Below, one piece after another: positions 24,264 through 35,712 of a stretch of DNA of 64,000 bases. The DNA is from Casuarina equisetifolia (taxonomy: Eukaryota > Streptophyta > Magnoliopsida > Fagales > Casuarinaceae): the NCBI GenBank assembly GCA_028551475.1, contig CM052357.1:28789745-28853744 (forward strand). The letters are read 5' to 3'. Made by a program: the position numbers and the translations under genes. The notes under the pieces were generated by a model. It was not told where the DNA came from. It worked only from the letters and a program-made list of their open reading frames with translations, and searched no databases. Within the stretch, counting starts at the first letter, position 1. The number at the start of each line of letters is the position of its first letter.

Positions 24264-24940
24264 TGTAAGGGCACTATATGCAACACATGTAACACTTGCA
24301 ACACCTTTTGAAGTTGATAAGCTCTCTAATGGAAGAGTTCTCCTTCACGAGTAGTTGCTCCCCTCATAACTGTCATGCACGTGGCTTAAAGAAAGATTTC
24401 TCTATTTTGGTAGACGCAAGCTAATGATACCATTTCTACAAATAACCCACATGCTAACTTAATCTATCCATAACCAAGCGGATTTCCCCTCTCCTCATGT
24501 GAGTTAATGGTGAGCCTTTCTACCTATGGTCTCTTTACTCGTAATTATCACACTGCAAGTTCATCAAGCAATCACAATCTCCTTGTTGAGGCTTCTTTCT
24601 CTCCACTTGCAATCACTAATGATGACATACAGCATATGTAAGACTTATATTTGGTAGCCAATTGATGGCAAGGTGTATTTTCCTCGTTGTTGGATTCATG
24701 CAAATTAGTTACTGGATGGCAGGCACAGGTTCGGTTTGAGGAACGACTTGTATTATTTTCAGAATTGATGCAAGTATTTGGTAGTCTATATATAATGTAT
24801 TAGTTTGAGTTATTTGGACTAAGTAAGGCAACAAGTGTTGAATAATTTTGAGTGTTTCAAAGTATTTTGTATGAGCTCTATAAATAAAGATCATCTTTTC
24901 CAAGCCTTTTTGTAATTCTTCCATTTTATAAATTTCTTCT
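24264..24940 (+). repeat. 3' LTR of the copia element
   Basis: The 677-bp LTR begins tgtaagggcactatatg and ends ataaatttcttct, immediately followed by the target duplication cacct. It is longer than the 5' copy through small indels. Confidence 0.88.
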
Positions 24941-24945
24941 CACCT

Positions 24946-27493
24946 AGCATGGGAAAGTCTGGCTGCCCTTTGGAAATGATAAGATGACAGTTAAACTCTT
25001 GTTTGGTTTGAGATTCAGAGATTAATTGTCTACTCTTTAAAGATTTTTTGGGAGATGATTGGATGTTCCTTTCCTTTACAATATCTAGGTCATCATTTTA
25101 AGAAGGTTTTTGAGTAAATCCTTTCATTGGAGGATTTGGTTACTTCCAAAAAGGCTTCAAGAATATTTTTGACCATCCATTTAAGGAAAGTTTTAAAGTA
25201 ATCCCGAAAGAGCAGAAGTCAAGGAAAGTCCCCATATCTGGGGTAGAAATATTTTTCTTAATTATATAGTTTAAGAACTAAACAAATTAGATTGTTGAGG
25301 AAATTACAAATTGACTGGTACTGATACTTCCATGATATTCTTAGCTTGTTATGATATTTTAACTTGACTAAGCTCCATGCTCGTTGTTAAGGTTCACCAA
25401 GCGACCAAAATGATAGTTTTTTATTACCTTAGTGGCTTGTCATTCAACGTTACCTGCTGTCCCATATACATGATACGACGTCATTTTTCCTGCTGATTCA
25501 CAAAATACCAATAATTAGGCAATAAAATCGCGTGAAATTTGATCACATAATTCTCTAACCAAGTTAGAGATTATATTCATTGAATCTGGTCATCTTGCTC
25601 AATATTTCTGATTCTTTGTGGATTGTCATATTACAGTTGTTCAATATAATCTTTATTGGATGCCTCAACAAAGAGAATTAGTAAGAAAGAACATATTAAG
25701 AATTGATAACGTATATTACTAAAATTTTGCTTTCAAGTAAACACTAAGCAACAACAAAAGCGAAATCTCTCATAGAATTTAGAGGCTTTAAGCAATTGTT
25801 GGTTTTCGGTTTATTTTGCATGTTGTGGTCAATTATCCATTACATAACACAGATCTCCAGGTTTTTGTTTCTAAAACTAACTTTAAAAATGAACTTAAAA
25901 AAGCACTGATATAAATATTTCACATTTTTTTAGCAAAATATTCCCATGGATAAAGGAGAGAGGAAGACAGAGGATCTCGTACTGGTGGTAATACTCTGGG
26001 TCAAAGAATGACCTCCGCCATTTAGTCATAATTTCTTGAAGAAAAAAAAATGTTTTCTTTTAAATTGGGACCATATTTCGTTTATTATAATTTTTTTTTA
26101 GTTAAGTGAAAAAGCCATTTGAGAACAGAGTCTTAAATCCTACCATTTAGGTGGAAATTCCCTACTAGCTTCAGTTGAGCCACCAAGAAGATAACAAAAT
26201 TTACTTATTATTATATAGGAAAGAGTGAATTTTAATTTATTAAATTCCACTTATATCAAATGTTTTAGAATAAAATAATTTTTTTATAACAAATAATGAT
26301 GACATAAAATCCACTCCAACCGTTCAAACAAGGAACCGATTTTGCAAATGTTAGCAAATATGCCCCAAGACTTGTCTATGGCTTTACCGCGTGGGAGGCG
26401 ACTGCTTATGTCCGTTGTACGGGGCGACTAAAGCCATGTGTTTTCTCGTCCATGTGTTTCATCGTCGCGTGGTCATAATTGTTATAGGCGGAAACTTTAC
26501 GACAAAGAACATCATTCACGGATGGATGGTACGAAGGTCATAGTAGGTTGGCCTCTTTCAACAAACAAATGTGACATATTCATCTTGGAATGAAGGCGAC
26601 AGAGAGTTTGTCATTCCGTCGCAATATTTTGAGCGTGTAAGATGTTTATTGGTTTCAAAGAATGTCTAATGATGTATGCAAAATGAGGTTCTTGTATGGA
26701 AGATAACATTTCTAAATTGAAACTTAAACGAAAGAATAACTTTCTAATTTACAAGTTAGTTTTTAAGTTGATATTTGATCATCTCTAACATGGTATTAAA
26801 GTTCATGTTGATTATAATCTATCTTATGTATCTTGAGTCTAATGATGTTTTGTACATAAAAAAAAAAAAAAATTGTATAGGATAAGGACTTCACACCAAA
26901 AAATAAAATCCAATATCATTGAAAGTTTGCCTTTCAAGATCCATAAAAGATTGAACAACAACTCAAATCTTTTTAACTGTTCTTTTTATCTTCTTGTTGG
27001 CAAAGGACATTAGAGAATATAGGATGTGAAACCCATGACTAATAAGATACTCATTATAAAACACAATCACTAGGTGACTGCACAATTACAAAAAAAAATT
27101 ATATCTATTGATTTGAAATGCGATTCGTTCTCACTACTCCGACCAAGTGGTCTGGAGTTTGAGGCCCAAACCCTCCCCCATTAAACGATCAAAAAACAAA
27201 TGCAATTATTAGGAAAAAAGTATATGAGTCTTAATTCAAAAGGCTATTATCCATTTTAGGGCAAGGGTGTTTCTATTTACCAAATAAAGACTTCCTTACA
27301 AGCGAATAAAGGAGAGCAAAGAACCAAGAACGGAATAAGCATTGACAGGGTATACATGCTTAGCATTCTGTCAGTCAAACACAAAATCTTAGGCGTACAC
27401 CTCAACAGCAGTAGAACTGATTGGCAAGACATATCGCTTCGCGTTCTGTCCATTAATCGGAAAAAACGTACACACTAAACAAAAGTAGAACAT
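24946..27493. other. Unit A/B spacer of the DUF247 array
   Basis: No gene is recognised, but it is largely collinear with 30979-33080 between genes B and C. 24946-25460 matches 30979-31490, 25620-25860 matches 32185-32410, 26360-26640 matches 32410-32620, and 26640-27040 matches 32620-33110. The segment 25469-25591 is inverted relative to 32031-32149. A poly(A) run is at 26859. Confidence 0.65.
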
Positions 27494-29119
27494 TTATGAA
27501 GCGCCCAACCATTTGGAGCAATCGTATACCGAGCAAGCCATCTGCAGTGTATACAGCAATATCAGAAGGCTGGCTGCTAACAACGCAAGAAATGGCCATG
27601 AACCGATGAAGTAAATCTTCATGGTCTTGCTCATCCTGACCTTCCAATTCCTGGAATAGTAGGTATTCACACTTTCAATGGCCTTGTCAAGAAGAGGAAC
27701 TTTCGTCACTGTCACGGACTTCGTCATCCCGTTCCAAAGTTCTGCTACTTCTTCATCGCTTTTCAGGCGGTTCAAGATGATGCCCGCCTCTCGAAGAATC
27801 CTCACATCCTCCTTAGTATCAATCACTCCGTTCATCAGCTCCGCGTAACGTGTAAAAACCATGACCTCTGGGGCAACACATGCCTCGTAGGCCACGAGGT
27901 TCCTTAGAACGATTTCCGAGTCGCTGTCCAAATGAATAACAGGGAGGTAAAAAGTGCTAGAAGACTTGTCGAAATTTATAGTACCCAAGCCACCCTTTGA
28001 TGGAAGAAATTTGACGCCAATTTTGTGGAGATCTGACACGCTTGGGATTGCAATCTCTTCGAGCAAAGGACTGTCGTGTTCCATCTCTTGAGATGCACTT
28101 TCCAACTCCTCAGCTACGTGCTCCGCCGAGGTTATGAGATTTTCTATAGCATTCTTGTTTTTAAGACGAAAAAGACACGAGATGATTGCTAATGGCACTG
28201 AAAGGAAAAGCTTGGCTACTTTTGACTTGAACATCTTACTGAGAAGGTGAATCGCGGCCAAGTTTATTTGGCTTAGTGCTGTCGTGAACGATTTCAAGGC
28301 TTTTCTGAACCAGCCAATGTCTTTCTCCTCTTTCGGCTCTTCCTGTTCACAAACTGCTACAGGTTGCAGCTTCGGGGCAACCATGCAGTAGAGGAGCTCT
28401 AGCAAATGGGCTCTCGAGAAACATTCTTCTCTGAAGTGTTGGTAACCGATGTTCTTGATGGGGCATATGTCTCTGCAAAAACCCAACAACATTGTGACGA
28501 ATACCTTGTCATGATCTTCACACTGATAAAAACTGTGGACTTTCCTCAGCAAAAACAGAGGGATTTGATTTTCCAGCATGATGATATCCCTGAGGATCGC
28601 GCGGTGTGCGGTTTTCCTCCTTGTGTAATCGATAAGATGTGCCATTTTAGGAGACACTTTCGTAAGCGAACCTTCTATTCTGGCAGAGTAGGTCTGGAGA
28701 TACTCCAACAAGAAGGAAGCGTCAATGGCAAATATCCATGCGAGTGTTTCTTGGTCGAACTCCAAGAACCGGTGGTAGTAAGCACGGACAGTGGTATCGC
28801 TTTCCGCGATGTGGTTGACCAAGTTGGAGAATTTGCTTTCTCGGAGGTTCTTTTGTACTCTTTTAGCTGTATTGAGCTTGTAGTGTTCCATCTCCCAGAG
28901 GTCTAGCCGGAGGTGATGGTATGGGCCGAAGGCTACGACCTGTGGAGTGTATGCTTGTGGTTTGAGAGATAACAGCGTTTTGGGTACGCTGAATATCCTC
29001 ACAGGAACGCCGTCATCGTCTTCTTCTGTGCCTTCTTCTACGGCTCGACTTATCTGTATGACCCAATCTCTGTCAATAATAAGGCTGGATGATTCCATGG
29101 TTTTTAACTCAGAAAACAT
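27494..29119 (-). CDS. DUF247 / UPF0481 protein, array copy B
   Basis: This is an intact intronless gene of 541 residues when started at the ATG at 29119-29117 (MFSELKT), or 534 from the next in-frame ATG at 29098. The longer start is shared with gene C and the shorter with gene A. The open frame extends upstream to 29428 only because the leader happens to lack stops; its first codon is TTG. It keeps the family features: SIFSVPKTL-like RIFSVPKTL, AFGPYHH, LENQIPLFLL and a C-terminal hydrophobic anchor before YDCSKW. It differs from A and C by scattered substitutions with no frame damage. The function is unknown, as for the family. Confidence 0.93.
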   Translation of the reverse strand: MFSELKTMESSSLIIDRDWVIQISRAVEEGTEEDDDGVPVRIFSVPKTLLSLKPQAYTPQVVAFGPYHHLRLDLWEMEHYKLNTAKRVQKNLRESKFSNLVNHIAESDTTVRAYYHRFLEFDQETLAWIFAIDASFLLEYLQTYSARIEGSLTKVSPKMAHLIDYTRRKTAHRAILRDIIMLENQIPLFLLRKVHSFYQCEDHDKVFVTMLLGFCRDICPIKNIGYQHFREECFSRAHLLELLYCMVAPKLQPVAVCEQEEPKEEKDIGWFRKALKSFTTALSQINLAAIHLLSKMFKSKVAKLFLSVPLAIISCLFRLKNKNAIENLITSAEHVAEELESASQEMEHDSPLLEEIAIPSVSDLHKIGVKFLPSKGGLGTINFDKSSSTFYLPVIHLDSDSEIVLRNLVAYEACVAPEVMVFTRYAELMNGVIDTKEDVRILREAGIILNRLKSDEEVAELWNGMTKSVTVTKVPLLDKAIESVNTYYSRNWKVRMSKTMKIYFIGSWPFLALLAASLLILLYTLQMACSVYDCSKWLGAS

Positions 29120-29699
29120 GATCTCTTCAGGGAGGGAGAGGGAGAGAGAGAGAGAGAACGAAAGAGAAATGGCAAGGGGTGGGAGAGAAAGAGCAGTATG
29201 TTTCTTCTTCTTTCTTTTGCTAAATGAATGCTCAATTCTTCTACTCCCTGAGCTGGGTTTAGGTACTCTTTTATTATGGGATGGGCGGCTGACTTTTTTC
29301 AGAGCGTTTAGTTTTAGCAGTGTGAGAATGGGAAGACTTTGATGGTCCTTGCACCTGATTTTAAATATGGAACCTGCTTTATTCTTCCCCCATTTGTTCA
29401 AAGTTAGTATGAATGTTCTGGCAGGCAATCATTGGCTAATTTGGTCAATAACTTGCTGGAACTGAAGAGGTTGTTTTCACACAAAACAAAGCCATGTACC
29501 ATATTTCTCTGTTGTTTCTTTGTCCCGGTGGGGCCTGCTTCTTGTCCTAGGAACTCCATTAGGCGTGAACTTTATTTGCTGTCTCAATTGGCTCTCCTAC
29601 GTATTTGCATGATCCGTGTTGCTAATCTCCTTAAAAATAACACGACTTCTACATTTAGACATTATTTTTATACAATTTTTTCATCTTCAAGACTTTTTA
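29120..29699 (-). promoter_or_regulatory. Promoter and leader of DUF247 gene B
   Basis: The position equivalent to the TATA box of genes A and C reads AATAAAA on the minus strand (29275-29269), one base different from TATAAAA. A TC-rich tract lies at about 29155-29136. The region aligns with the gene A promoter. Confidence 0.6.
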
Positions 29700-30860
29700 G
29701 TTAAAATAATTTTATAATTTTTTATTTAAATAATATAAAAAAAATTATTTATTTTCTATGTGGAATTTTTCTCCTCAACATCTTCTACACCACAAAATTC
29801 CTCCATGAAATTGAGGTCTTATGTCATTTTAGCTGTTAAACAAACTCAACTTTTTTCATTATAAATCCGCACTTCTCGAAAGTGAATCAATACTTTTGAC
29901 GCTTCATCATGATTATGTATTATTTATACTACATAACAACTGCTTTTTCACATTTTCATTCATTTTAGGCATAGATAAAATTACCGAGACGGATTTCACA
30001 AACAAATGATGATACAACCACCTTAAAAAGGATTTAACATATTCCTTCAAAACCTATAATTAAGATAAAAAGATACCAAAATATATAACTATGATACCAA
30101 ATCAAACCAGTAACAGCAAAGAGCATCTACTTTTCAAAAGTTTCTTGCCCAACTTTAGCTTTACCGAATAAGCCATCCTATGTTTCTTTTCCTTGCAAAC
30201 ATCGAGATCGCCAAACCGTGGTTTCCCAAAACCAGGTCGCGGTCTTTGTCCATGTTTTCACCGTGGTGCTTTTCGCGGTCGAAGGCCTAATAACGGCAAA
30301 TATCACGAACAAAAGCTTGAGTGGCGGCTTCCTCTTTTACTACGGCTTTATTCCGAGGCCTACAAGCAACGGATGAATGAAGTATTTGAAGATAACTTTG
30401 CCGGTACGGCAGAAACCGGGGAGCAGGTAAGAAGTTGGCGTGTTTGAACGGATTTGTGTAATGGAATGCTCTCGAAAGATGCTCTTTCGTTCAATCTGTG
30501 TGTGAAATGCGTGCAAAATGATCGCCAGGTGACAGACGGAGCTGATCTAAACAGGCGGGGTCCATTCCTGCATCCACTTCCGTCCTTCGAGGCGTGGATA
30601 TCCATAGCTCTCCTCCCATATCTTTGTTTTATCTGTAAAGATTTCTAATTACTCGATTTTCTTTTTTAAAATCAATCATCGGGAGAAAACGATACTTAAA
30701 CTCATAAGTAGCATGTTAGGTAAAGATATTAGCTATGTAGAACAGTCTTTTTTTTCAATGCGTCTTTTCATTCTACATACGAACCATTTCAAAAAAAATA
30801 GAATGGATATGATGAGGTTAATTCATTATCAGTATTGCATTTAAATATGTCAAAAATATT
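29700..30860. repeat. Upstream duplicated block, unit B
   Basis: This aligns with 16081-17680. The relatively GC-rich core lies at 30200-30620, and the shared stretch aacaggcggggtccattcct occurs at 30550. An 84-codon plus frame (30193-30447) and an 81-codon minus frame (30605-30360) are open here, but neither is preserved in units A and C. Confidence 0.6.
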
Positions 30861-33119
30861 ATCAATTGGATTATGGTAGATTTTGAGCTCCTCCAAACTA
30901 CAGAGGAAATTGTGTGTTCATGAAAAAACTGTTAAAAAGCTCAAAATTTAACTCAAATACTATCCTAGACCTTCACCTAGCATGGGATAATCTAATTACC
31001 GTTTGAAAATAAAAAGATGATAGTTAAACTCTTGTTTGGTTTGAGATTGAGAGGTTGATTGTCTGCTCTTTTAAAGAGTTTCTGAGAGATGATTGGATGT
31101 TCCTTTCCTTTATTATGTCTAGATCATCATTTTGAGAAGGTCTTTAAGTAAATCCTCTCGTTGGAGGATTTGGTTACTTCAAAAGAGGTTTCAAGAATAT
31201 TTTGACAATCCACTTAAGAAAATTTTTAAAGTAATACCAAGGATGTAGAAAGAAGCCAAGGAGAGTCCCCAAATCTAGAGTAAAACTATTTTTCTTAAGT
31301 ATATAGTTTAAGAACTAAACAAATTAGATTGTTGAGCAAATTGCGAGCTGACTTGTACTGATACTTCCATGATATTCCTAGCTTGTCATTATAATTCAAT
31401 TTGATTAAGCTCCATGCTAGTTGCTAAGGTTTACCAAGCAATAAAAATGATAATTTTTTATTACCTTAGTGGCTTTTTATTCAACGTTACAAGTATAAAA
31501 AGCCGCCATGGTAGTTACATTGGGACTAACTTAAAAAAGGAAATGATAAAATGGACTTTCCTTGATATTTCTATCAAGACTAATTATGGTAATGAAAAAT
31601 ATAATGTATCTAAAATTGCAAGGGCAATCCAGAAAGAATCAAAACTTGCAACCTATTTCATACATCTACCATTTCTACTAACTATGATATTTTAACAATG
31701 ACAAAAGGGTAAAAGAAAATATTTTGGTTAGAAAGTAAAAAAAAATAATATAAGAGAGAATTTTTTTTGTTTAAAAATATAAAATCCTTTCAAAATAATG
31801 TCATTTTAAGTGACATTTAGAAGCTTTCAACTTTTTTTCTTTTATAGATATAGTTACTTTTGTAATATTAAGGTATGCTTATATGCTTCTAAATTTTAAT
31901 ATTAATACAATTTACATTTCTACAAAAAAAAAAAAATTTTGGTTGGTGCATAAATATTGCAAGGGCAAATGCTTTATCATAAAATACCTTGTAATCCTTT
32001 TTTTTTTTTTAACAAAGCATTCAACAAGACGACCAGATTTAATGAAATAATCTCTAACTTGGTTGGAGAAATATGTGATCAAATTTCACATGATTTTATT
32101 GGCTAATTATCAGTATTTTGTGAAAAAGGGGAAATGACGTCATATCATGTATTTTGGAACAAAAAAAGATGTTATATTATACTTTATCAATATAATCTTT
32201 ATTGAATACCTCAACACAGAATTAATAATAAAGTTATATTATTACTAACGTTATATTACTAAAAGCTTGCTTTCAAGTAAACATAAAATAAATCACAAAC
32301 ACTAAGCAACAACAAAGGTGAAATCTCTCGTAAAACCTAGAAGCTTTAGGTAATTGTCGGTTTTTGTTTTATTTTGCATGTTGTAGACAATTATTAATTA
32401 CATAACAAAGATCTCCGAGACTTCTCTATGGCTCTACCGCGTGGGAAGTGCTTGGTTATTTCCAGTAAAAGAGGCGACTAAAGCACTGGGACAAAAGACA
32501 TCATTCATGGATGAATGGTAGAAAGGTCATAGTTGGTTGGCCTCGTTGAATAAATAAAATGGTGTACATTCATCTTAGAAAGAAGGCGATAGAGATAGTT
32601 TGTCGTTCGCAACAATATTTTTTGTCTCAAAAAATTATGAATAAAATTTTTGAAATGAAACTTAAATAAAAAATATAACTTTTTAAATTAGGAGTTAATT
32701 GTGAAGTTGGCATTTAAGTCTTTTAATATAATATCATATTCTAAGTTGATTATGTTTTAGATTGTGTGACCTTAAGTCTAATGATATTTAATGTGTGAGG
32801 AAGTGTATGAAAGATGAGGTCTTACATCAAAAAATAAAATTCTTAAAATGAAATTTAAATGAAATAAGAGTACATATAAATTAACTTTTGAGTAAGTCTT
32901 TGAATCTTATAATGAATAAAAAATATTAAAAATGGAATACAAAATGTTAAACATTGATGCAAATGCTATATCATAGAAATAATTGCATTATTTTGAAAGT
33001 TTTTCTTTCACGACGCATAAAAAATTGAGCTTTAACTCAATCTTTCTTCTTCTTTCTTTCTTTATTTGTTAGGCAAAAGAGATTTGAAAGAGTAAGGTGT
33101 TAGACTAAAACACTTAGAT
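30861..33119. other. Unit B/C spacer of the DUF247 array
   Basis: No gene is recognised. It contains the empty copia target (30971-30987), the LINE insertion at 31730-31935, the inverted segment 32031-32149, and sequence collinear with 24946-27040. 31480-31650 also aligns with 39440-39640 upstream of gene C, which shows that a third unit of spacer lies there. Confidence 0.6.
31730..31935 (+). mobile_element. Short LINE 3' insertion
   Basis: The insert ends in a LINE tail like that at 10260-10299 (caatttacatttctac followed by A13). It is flanked by a 9-bp direct repeat, attttggtt, at 31721-31729 and 31936-31944. It is absent from the matching A/B spacer. Confidence 0.7.
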
Positions 33120-33925
33120 TTTAAGCTATGTCACTACCTTGCTCAAGTGCATTAAAACTTTGTGATAACAATCAATCTCTCATTCAAGATATTGTTGGTT
33201 CTAATTTGGGAAATGCACTAAAACTATTGCTGTTTTGTAGTTTGTTTGGTAAGAAAGATCGTAATAGAGTGAGCTTGGATGAATTATCCTCTAAAGGAGC
33301 AATATATGAGACAGTATTACAATATGACATTTCATTTCTGTATAAATAAATGAGAAATAAGACGTTGCACGGCTGTTTCATCATACCCCTATGATTTGTA
33401 CATTCAAATTTAGGTTAGTTGGATGCCTAATAGCCTTTTTCTTACTGAAGATTTGTATATCAAACTCAATGCTGCCTTTTTAACTTCTTAAAACAAATAG
33501 ATCTACTATTTGAGTAGATTTGGAAACAGATCTTGGCAGTATCATGGGAAAGAAAAAGGATGAAAGAATGGGGCAAGGGAATGAAAGAGGAAGAGTGGAA
33601 AAATGAGTTTGTGTGCAAGGAAAAAGATGGAACGAAGATGGAAGTTTCATAGCTTATCTTCGCCCAACATGGGTATAATCCTGGTCCACTCAGGAGCATG
33701 AAAGGGAATAAGAACGTACAGAGATGGACGGCAACTCTGTTTTCTCAGGCTGCATTCTTTTTATTGAAGGAGACAATATTATAAATCATAGCCGTAATGT
33801 TTTGCAATTTGAAAAGACCTTAAAGTTCTACGTCACGTCTGAAGATACTTTTGCACTCACTTCATATCTCAATAAAAATAATAAGTCATCTTTTAGCATT
33901 TGGTTTTACTAAACATACTTTGAAA
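33120..33925. repeat. 3' flank of DUF247 gene C, duplicated at 3230-4095
   Basis: This aligns with the relict block at the left of the window. A 73-codon plus frame at 33128-33349 is open here but broken in the left copy, so I do not call a gene. The rest, to the gene C stop at 34087, includes a cctgtc-type direct repeat (tctgtctgtcaatcag, 34031) related to those after genes A and B. Confidence 0.65.
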
Positions 33926-34086
33926 AAAGCTAAGTTGCGCATTGAGAATGGAAAAAATGAAGGTCTAGGCCTATCTTATGTTTGGCCTAGTGAGTTACAC
34001 AACAGACAACTGATTGACGAGACATCTTGTTCTGTCTGTCAATCAGAAAAAACCGTACATACTAAATAACAACTCAAAGAGGACAT

Positions 34087-35712
34087 TTATGAAGTCGACA
34101 ACCATTTGGAGCAATGGTACACCGAGCAAGCCGCCTGCAGTGTATATAGCAATATCAGAAGGCTGGCCGCTAGCATCGCAAGAAACGGCCACGATGCGAC
34201 GAAGTATATCTTCATCGTCTTGCTCATTCTGACCTTCCAACTCCTGGAGTAATAGTTATTAACACTTTCGATGGCCTTGTCAAGAATAGTAACCTTCGTT
34301 ACTGTCACAGACTTCGTCATCCCGTTCCAAATCTCTGCTGCTTCTTCATCGCTTTTCAGGCGGTTCAAGATGATCCCCGCCTCTCGAAGAATCCTCACAT
34401 CCTCCTTAGTATCAATCACTCCGTTTATCAGCTCCGCGTAGCGTGTAAAGACCATGACTTCTGGGGCAATACATGCCTCGTAGGCCACGAGGTTCCTTAG
34501 AACGATTTCCGAGTCGCTGTCCAACTGAATAACAGGGAGGTAAAAAGTGCCAGAAGATTTGTCGAAATTTATAGATCCCAAGCCACCCTTTGATGGACGA
34601 AATTTGACGCCAATTTTGTGCAGATCTGACACGCTTGGGATTGCAATCTCTTCGAGCAAAGGACTTTCGTGTTCCATCTCTTGAGATGCGCTGTCCACCT
34701 CCTCCGCCACGTTCTCCGCAGTGGTCATGAGATTGTTTATGGCATTCTTGTCTGTAAGCCGAAAAAGACACGATATAATTGCGAAAGGGACCGAAAGTAA
34801 AACCTTCGTTACTTTTGACTTGCTCATTTTACTGAGAAGGTGAATCGTGGCCAAGTTTATGTGGCTTAGTGCTGTCATGAACGATTGCAAGGCTTTTCTG
34901 AACCGGCCAATGTCTGCGTCCTCTTTCGGCTCCTTCTGCTCACAACCAGCTACAGGTTGCAGCTTCGGGGCAACCATGCAGTAGAGAAGCTCTAGCAAAT
35001 GGGCTTTCGAGAAACATTCTTCGCTGAAGTGCTGGTAATCGTTGTTCCTGATGGGTGATATGTCTCTGCAAAAACCCATCAGCATTGTGACGAATTCCTT
35101 GTCATGATCTTCACACTGACAGAAACTGTGGACCTTTCTCAGCAAAAAGAGAGGCATTTGATTTTCCAGCATGATGATATCCCTGAGGATCGTGCGGTGT
35201 GCGGTTTTCCTTCTTGTGTAATCGATAAGATGGGCCATCCTAGATGACACTTGCATAAGCGAACCTTCTATTCTGGCAGAGTAGGTCTGGAGATACTCCA
35301 ACAAGAAGGAAGCGTCAATTGCAAGCATCCATGCGAGTGTTTCTTGGTCGAACTCCAAGAACCGGTGGTAGTAAGAGCGAACAGTGGTATCGCTCTCCGC
35401 GATGTGGTTTACCAAGTCGGAGAATTTGCTTTCCCGGAGGTTCTTTTGTACTCTTTTAGCTGAATTGAGCTTGTAGTGCTCCATCTCCAAGAGGTCAAGC
35501 CGCGGGTGATGGTATGGGCCGAAGGCTACGATCTGTGGAGTGTATGCTTCCGGTTTGAGAGATAACAGGGTTTTTGGTACGCTGAATATCCTCACAGGAA
35601 CGCCATCATCGTTTTCTTCTGAGCTTTCTTCTAGGGCTCGACTTATCTGTATGACCCATTCTCTGTCAAGATTAAGGCTGTATGATTCGGTGGCTTTTAA
35701 CTCAGAAAACAT
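34087..35712 (-). CDS. DUF247 / UPF0481 protein, array copy C
   Basis: This is an intact intronless 541-residue protein starting at the ATG at 35712-35710 (MFSELKATES). The internal ATG that serves genes A and B is ACC here, so only the upstream start is available. An apparent frame start at 35796 is GTG in the leader and is not used. It keeps RIFSVPKTL, AFGPYHH, LENQMPLFLL (one substitution) and the C-terminal hydrophobic anchor before YHCSKW. It is closely similar to A and B over its whole length. Its biochemical role is unknown; in grasses, other DUF247 genes act in self-incompatibility, but nothing here links this array to that role. Confidence 0.93.
   Translation of the reverse strand: MFSELKATESYSLNLDREWVIQISRALEESSEENDDGVPVRIFSVPKTLLSLKPEAYTPQIVAFGPYHHPRLDLLEMEHYKLNSAKRVQKNLRESKFSDLVNHIAESDTTVRSYYHRFLEFDQETLAWMLAIDASFLLEYLQTYSARIEGSLMQVSSRMAHLIDYTRRKTAHRTILRDIIMLENQMPLFLLRKVHSFCQCEDHDKEFVTMLMGFCRDISPIRNNDYQHFSEECFSKAHLLELLYCMVAPKLQPVAGCEQKEPKEDADIGRFRKALQSFMTALSHINLATIHLLSKMSKSKVTKVLLSVPFAIISCLFRLTDKNAINNLMTTAENVAEEVDSASQEMEHESPLLEEIAIPSVSDLHKIGVKFRPSKGGLGSINFDKSSGTFYLPVIQLDSDSEIVLRNLVAYEACIAPEVMVFTRYAELINGVIDTKEDVRILREAGIILNRLKSDEEAAEIWNGMTKSVTVTKVTILDKAIESVNNYYSRSWKVRMSKTMKIYFVASWPFLAMLAASLLILLYTLQAACSVYHCSKWLSTS

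Larger units (their letters stand above)
18844..24940 (+). mobile_element. Full-length but dead Ty1/copia retrotransposon
   Basis: The element is 6097 bp with two LTRs in the same orientation, a methionine-type primer site, gag-integrase-RT-RNase H order, and a 5-bp target duplication cacct at 18839-18843 and 24941-24945. The intact target survives in unit B as ccttcacctagcatggg (30971-30987). Every coding domain has stops and frameshifts, so it can no longer move by itself. Confidence 0.93.

Noticed and set aside
28406-28906. 166-codon plus-strand open frame within gene B
   Set aside because: It is antisense to the DUF247 coding region and exists because of codon bias on the real strand; the matching antisense frames in A and C are different or broken.
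29120-29428. N-terminal extension of DUF247 gene B by 103 residues
   Set aside because: The first codon is TTG, the translation covers a TC repeat and the TATA region, and genes A and C have no equivalent.
33128-33349. 73-codon plus-strand frame as a small gene
   Set aside because: The equivalent sequence at 3290-3420 is interrupted, and no domain or splice structure supports it.
13961-35712. DUF247 array as a self-incompatibility locus
   Set aside because: DUF247 genes have that role in grasses, but no female determinant or allelic evidence is visible here and the intact single-strand copies are ordinary tandem paralogs.
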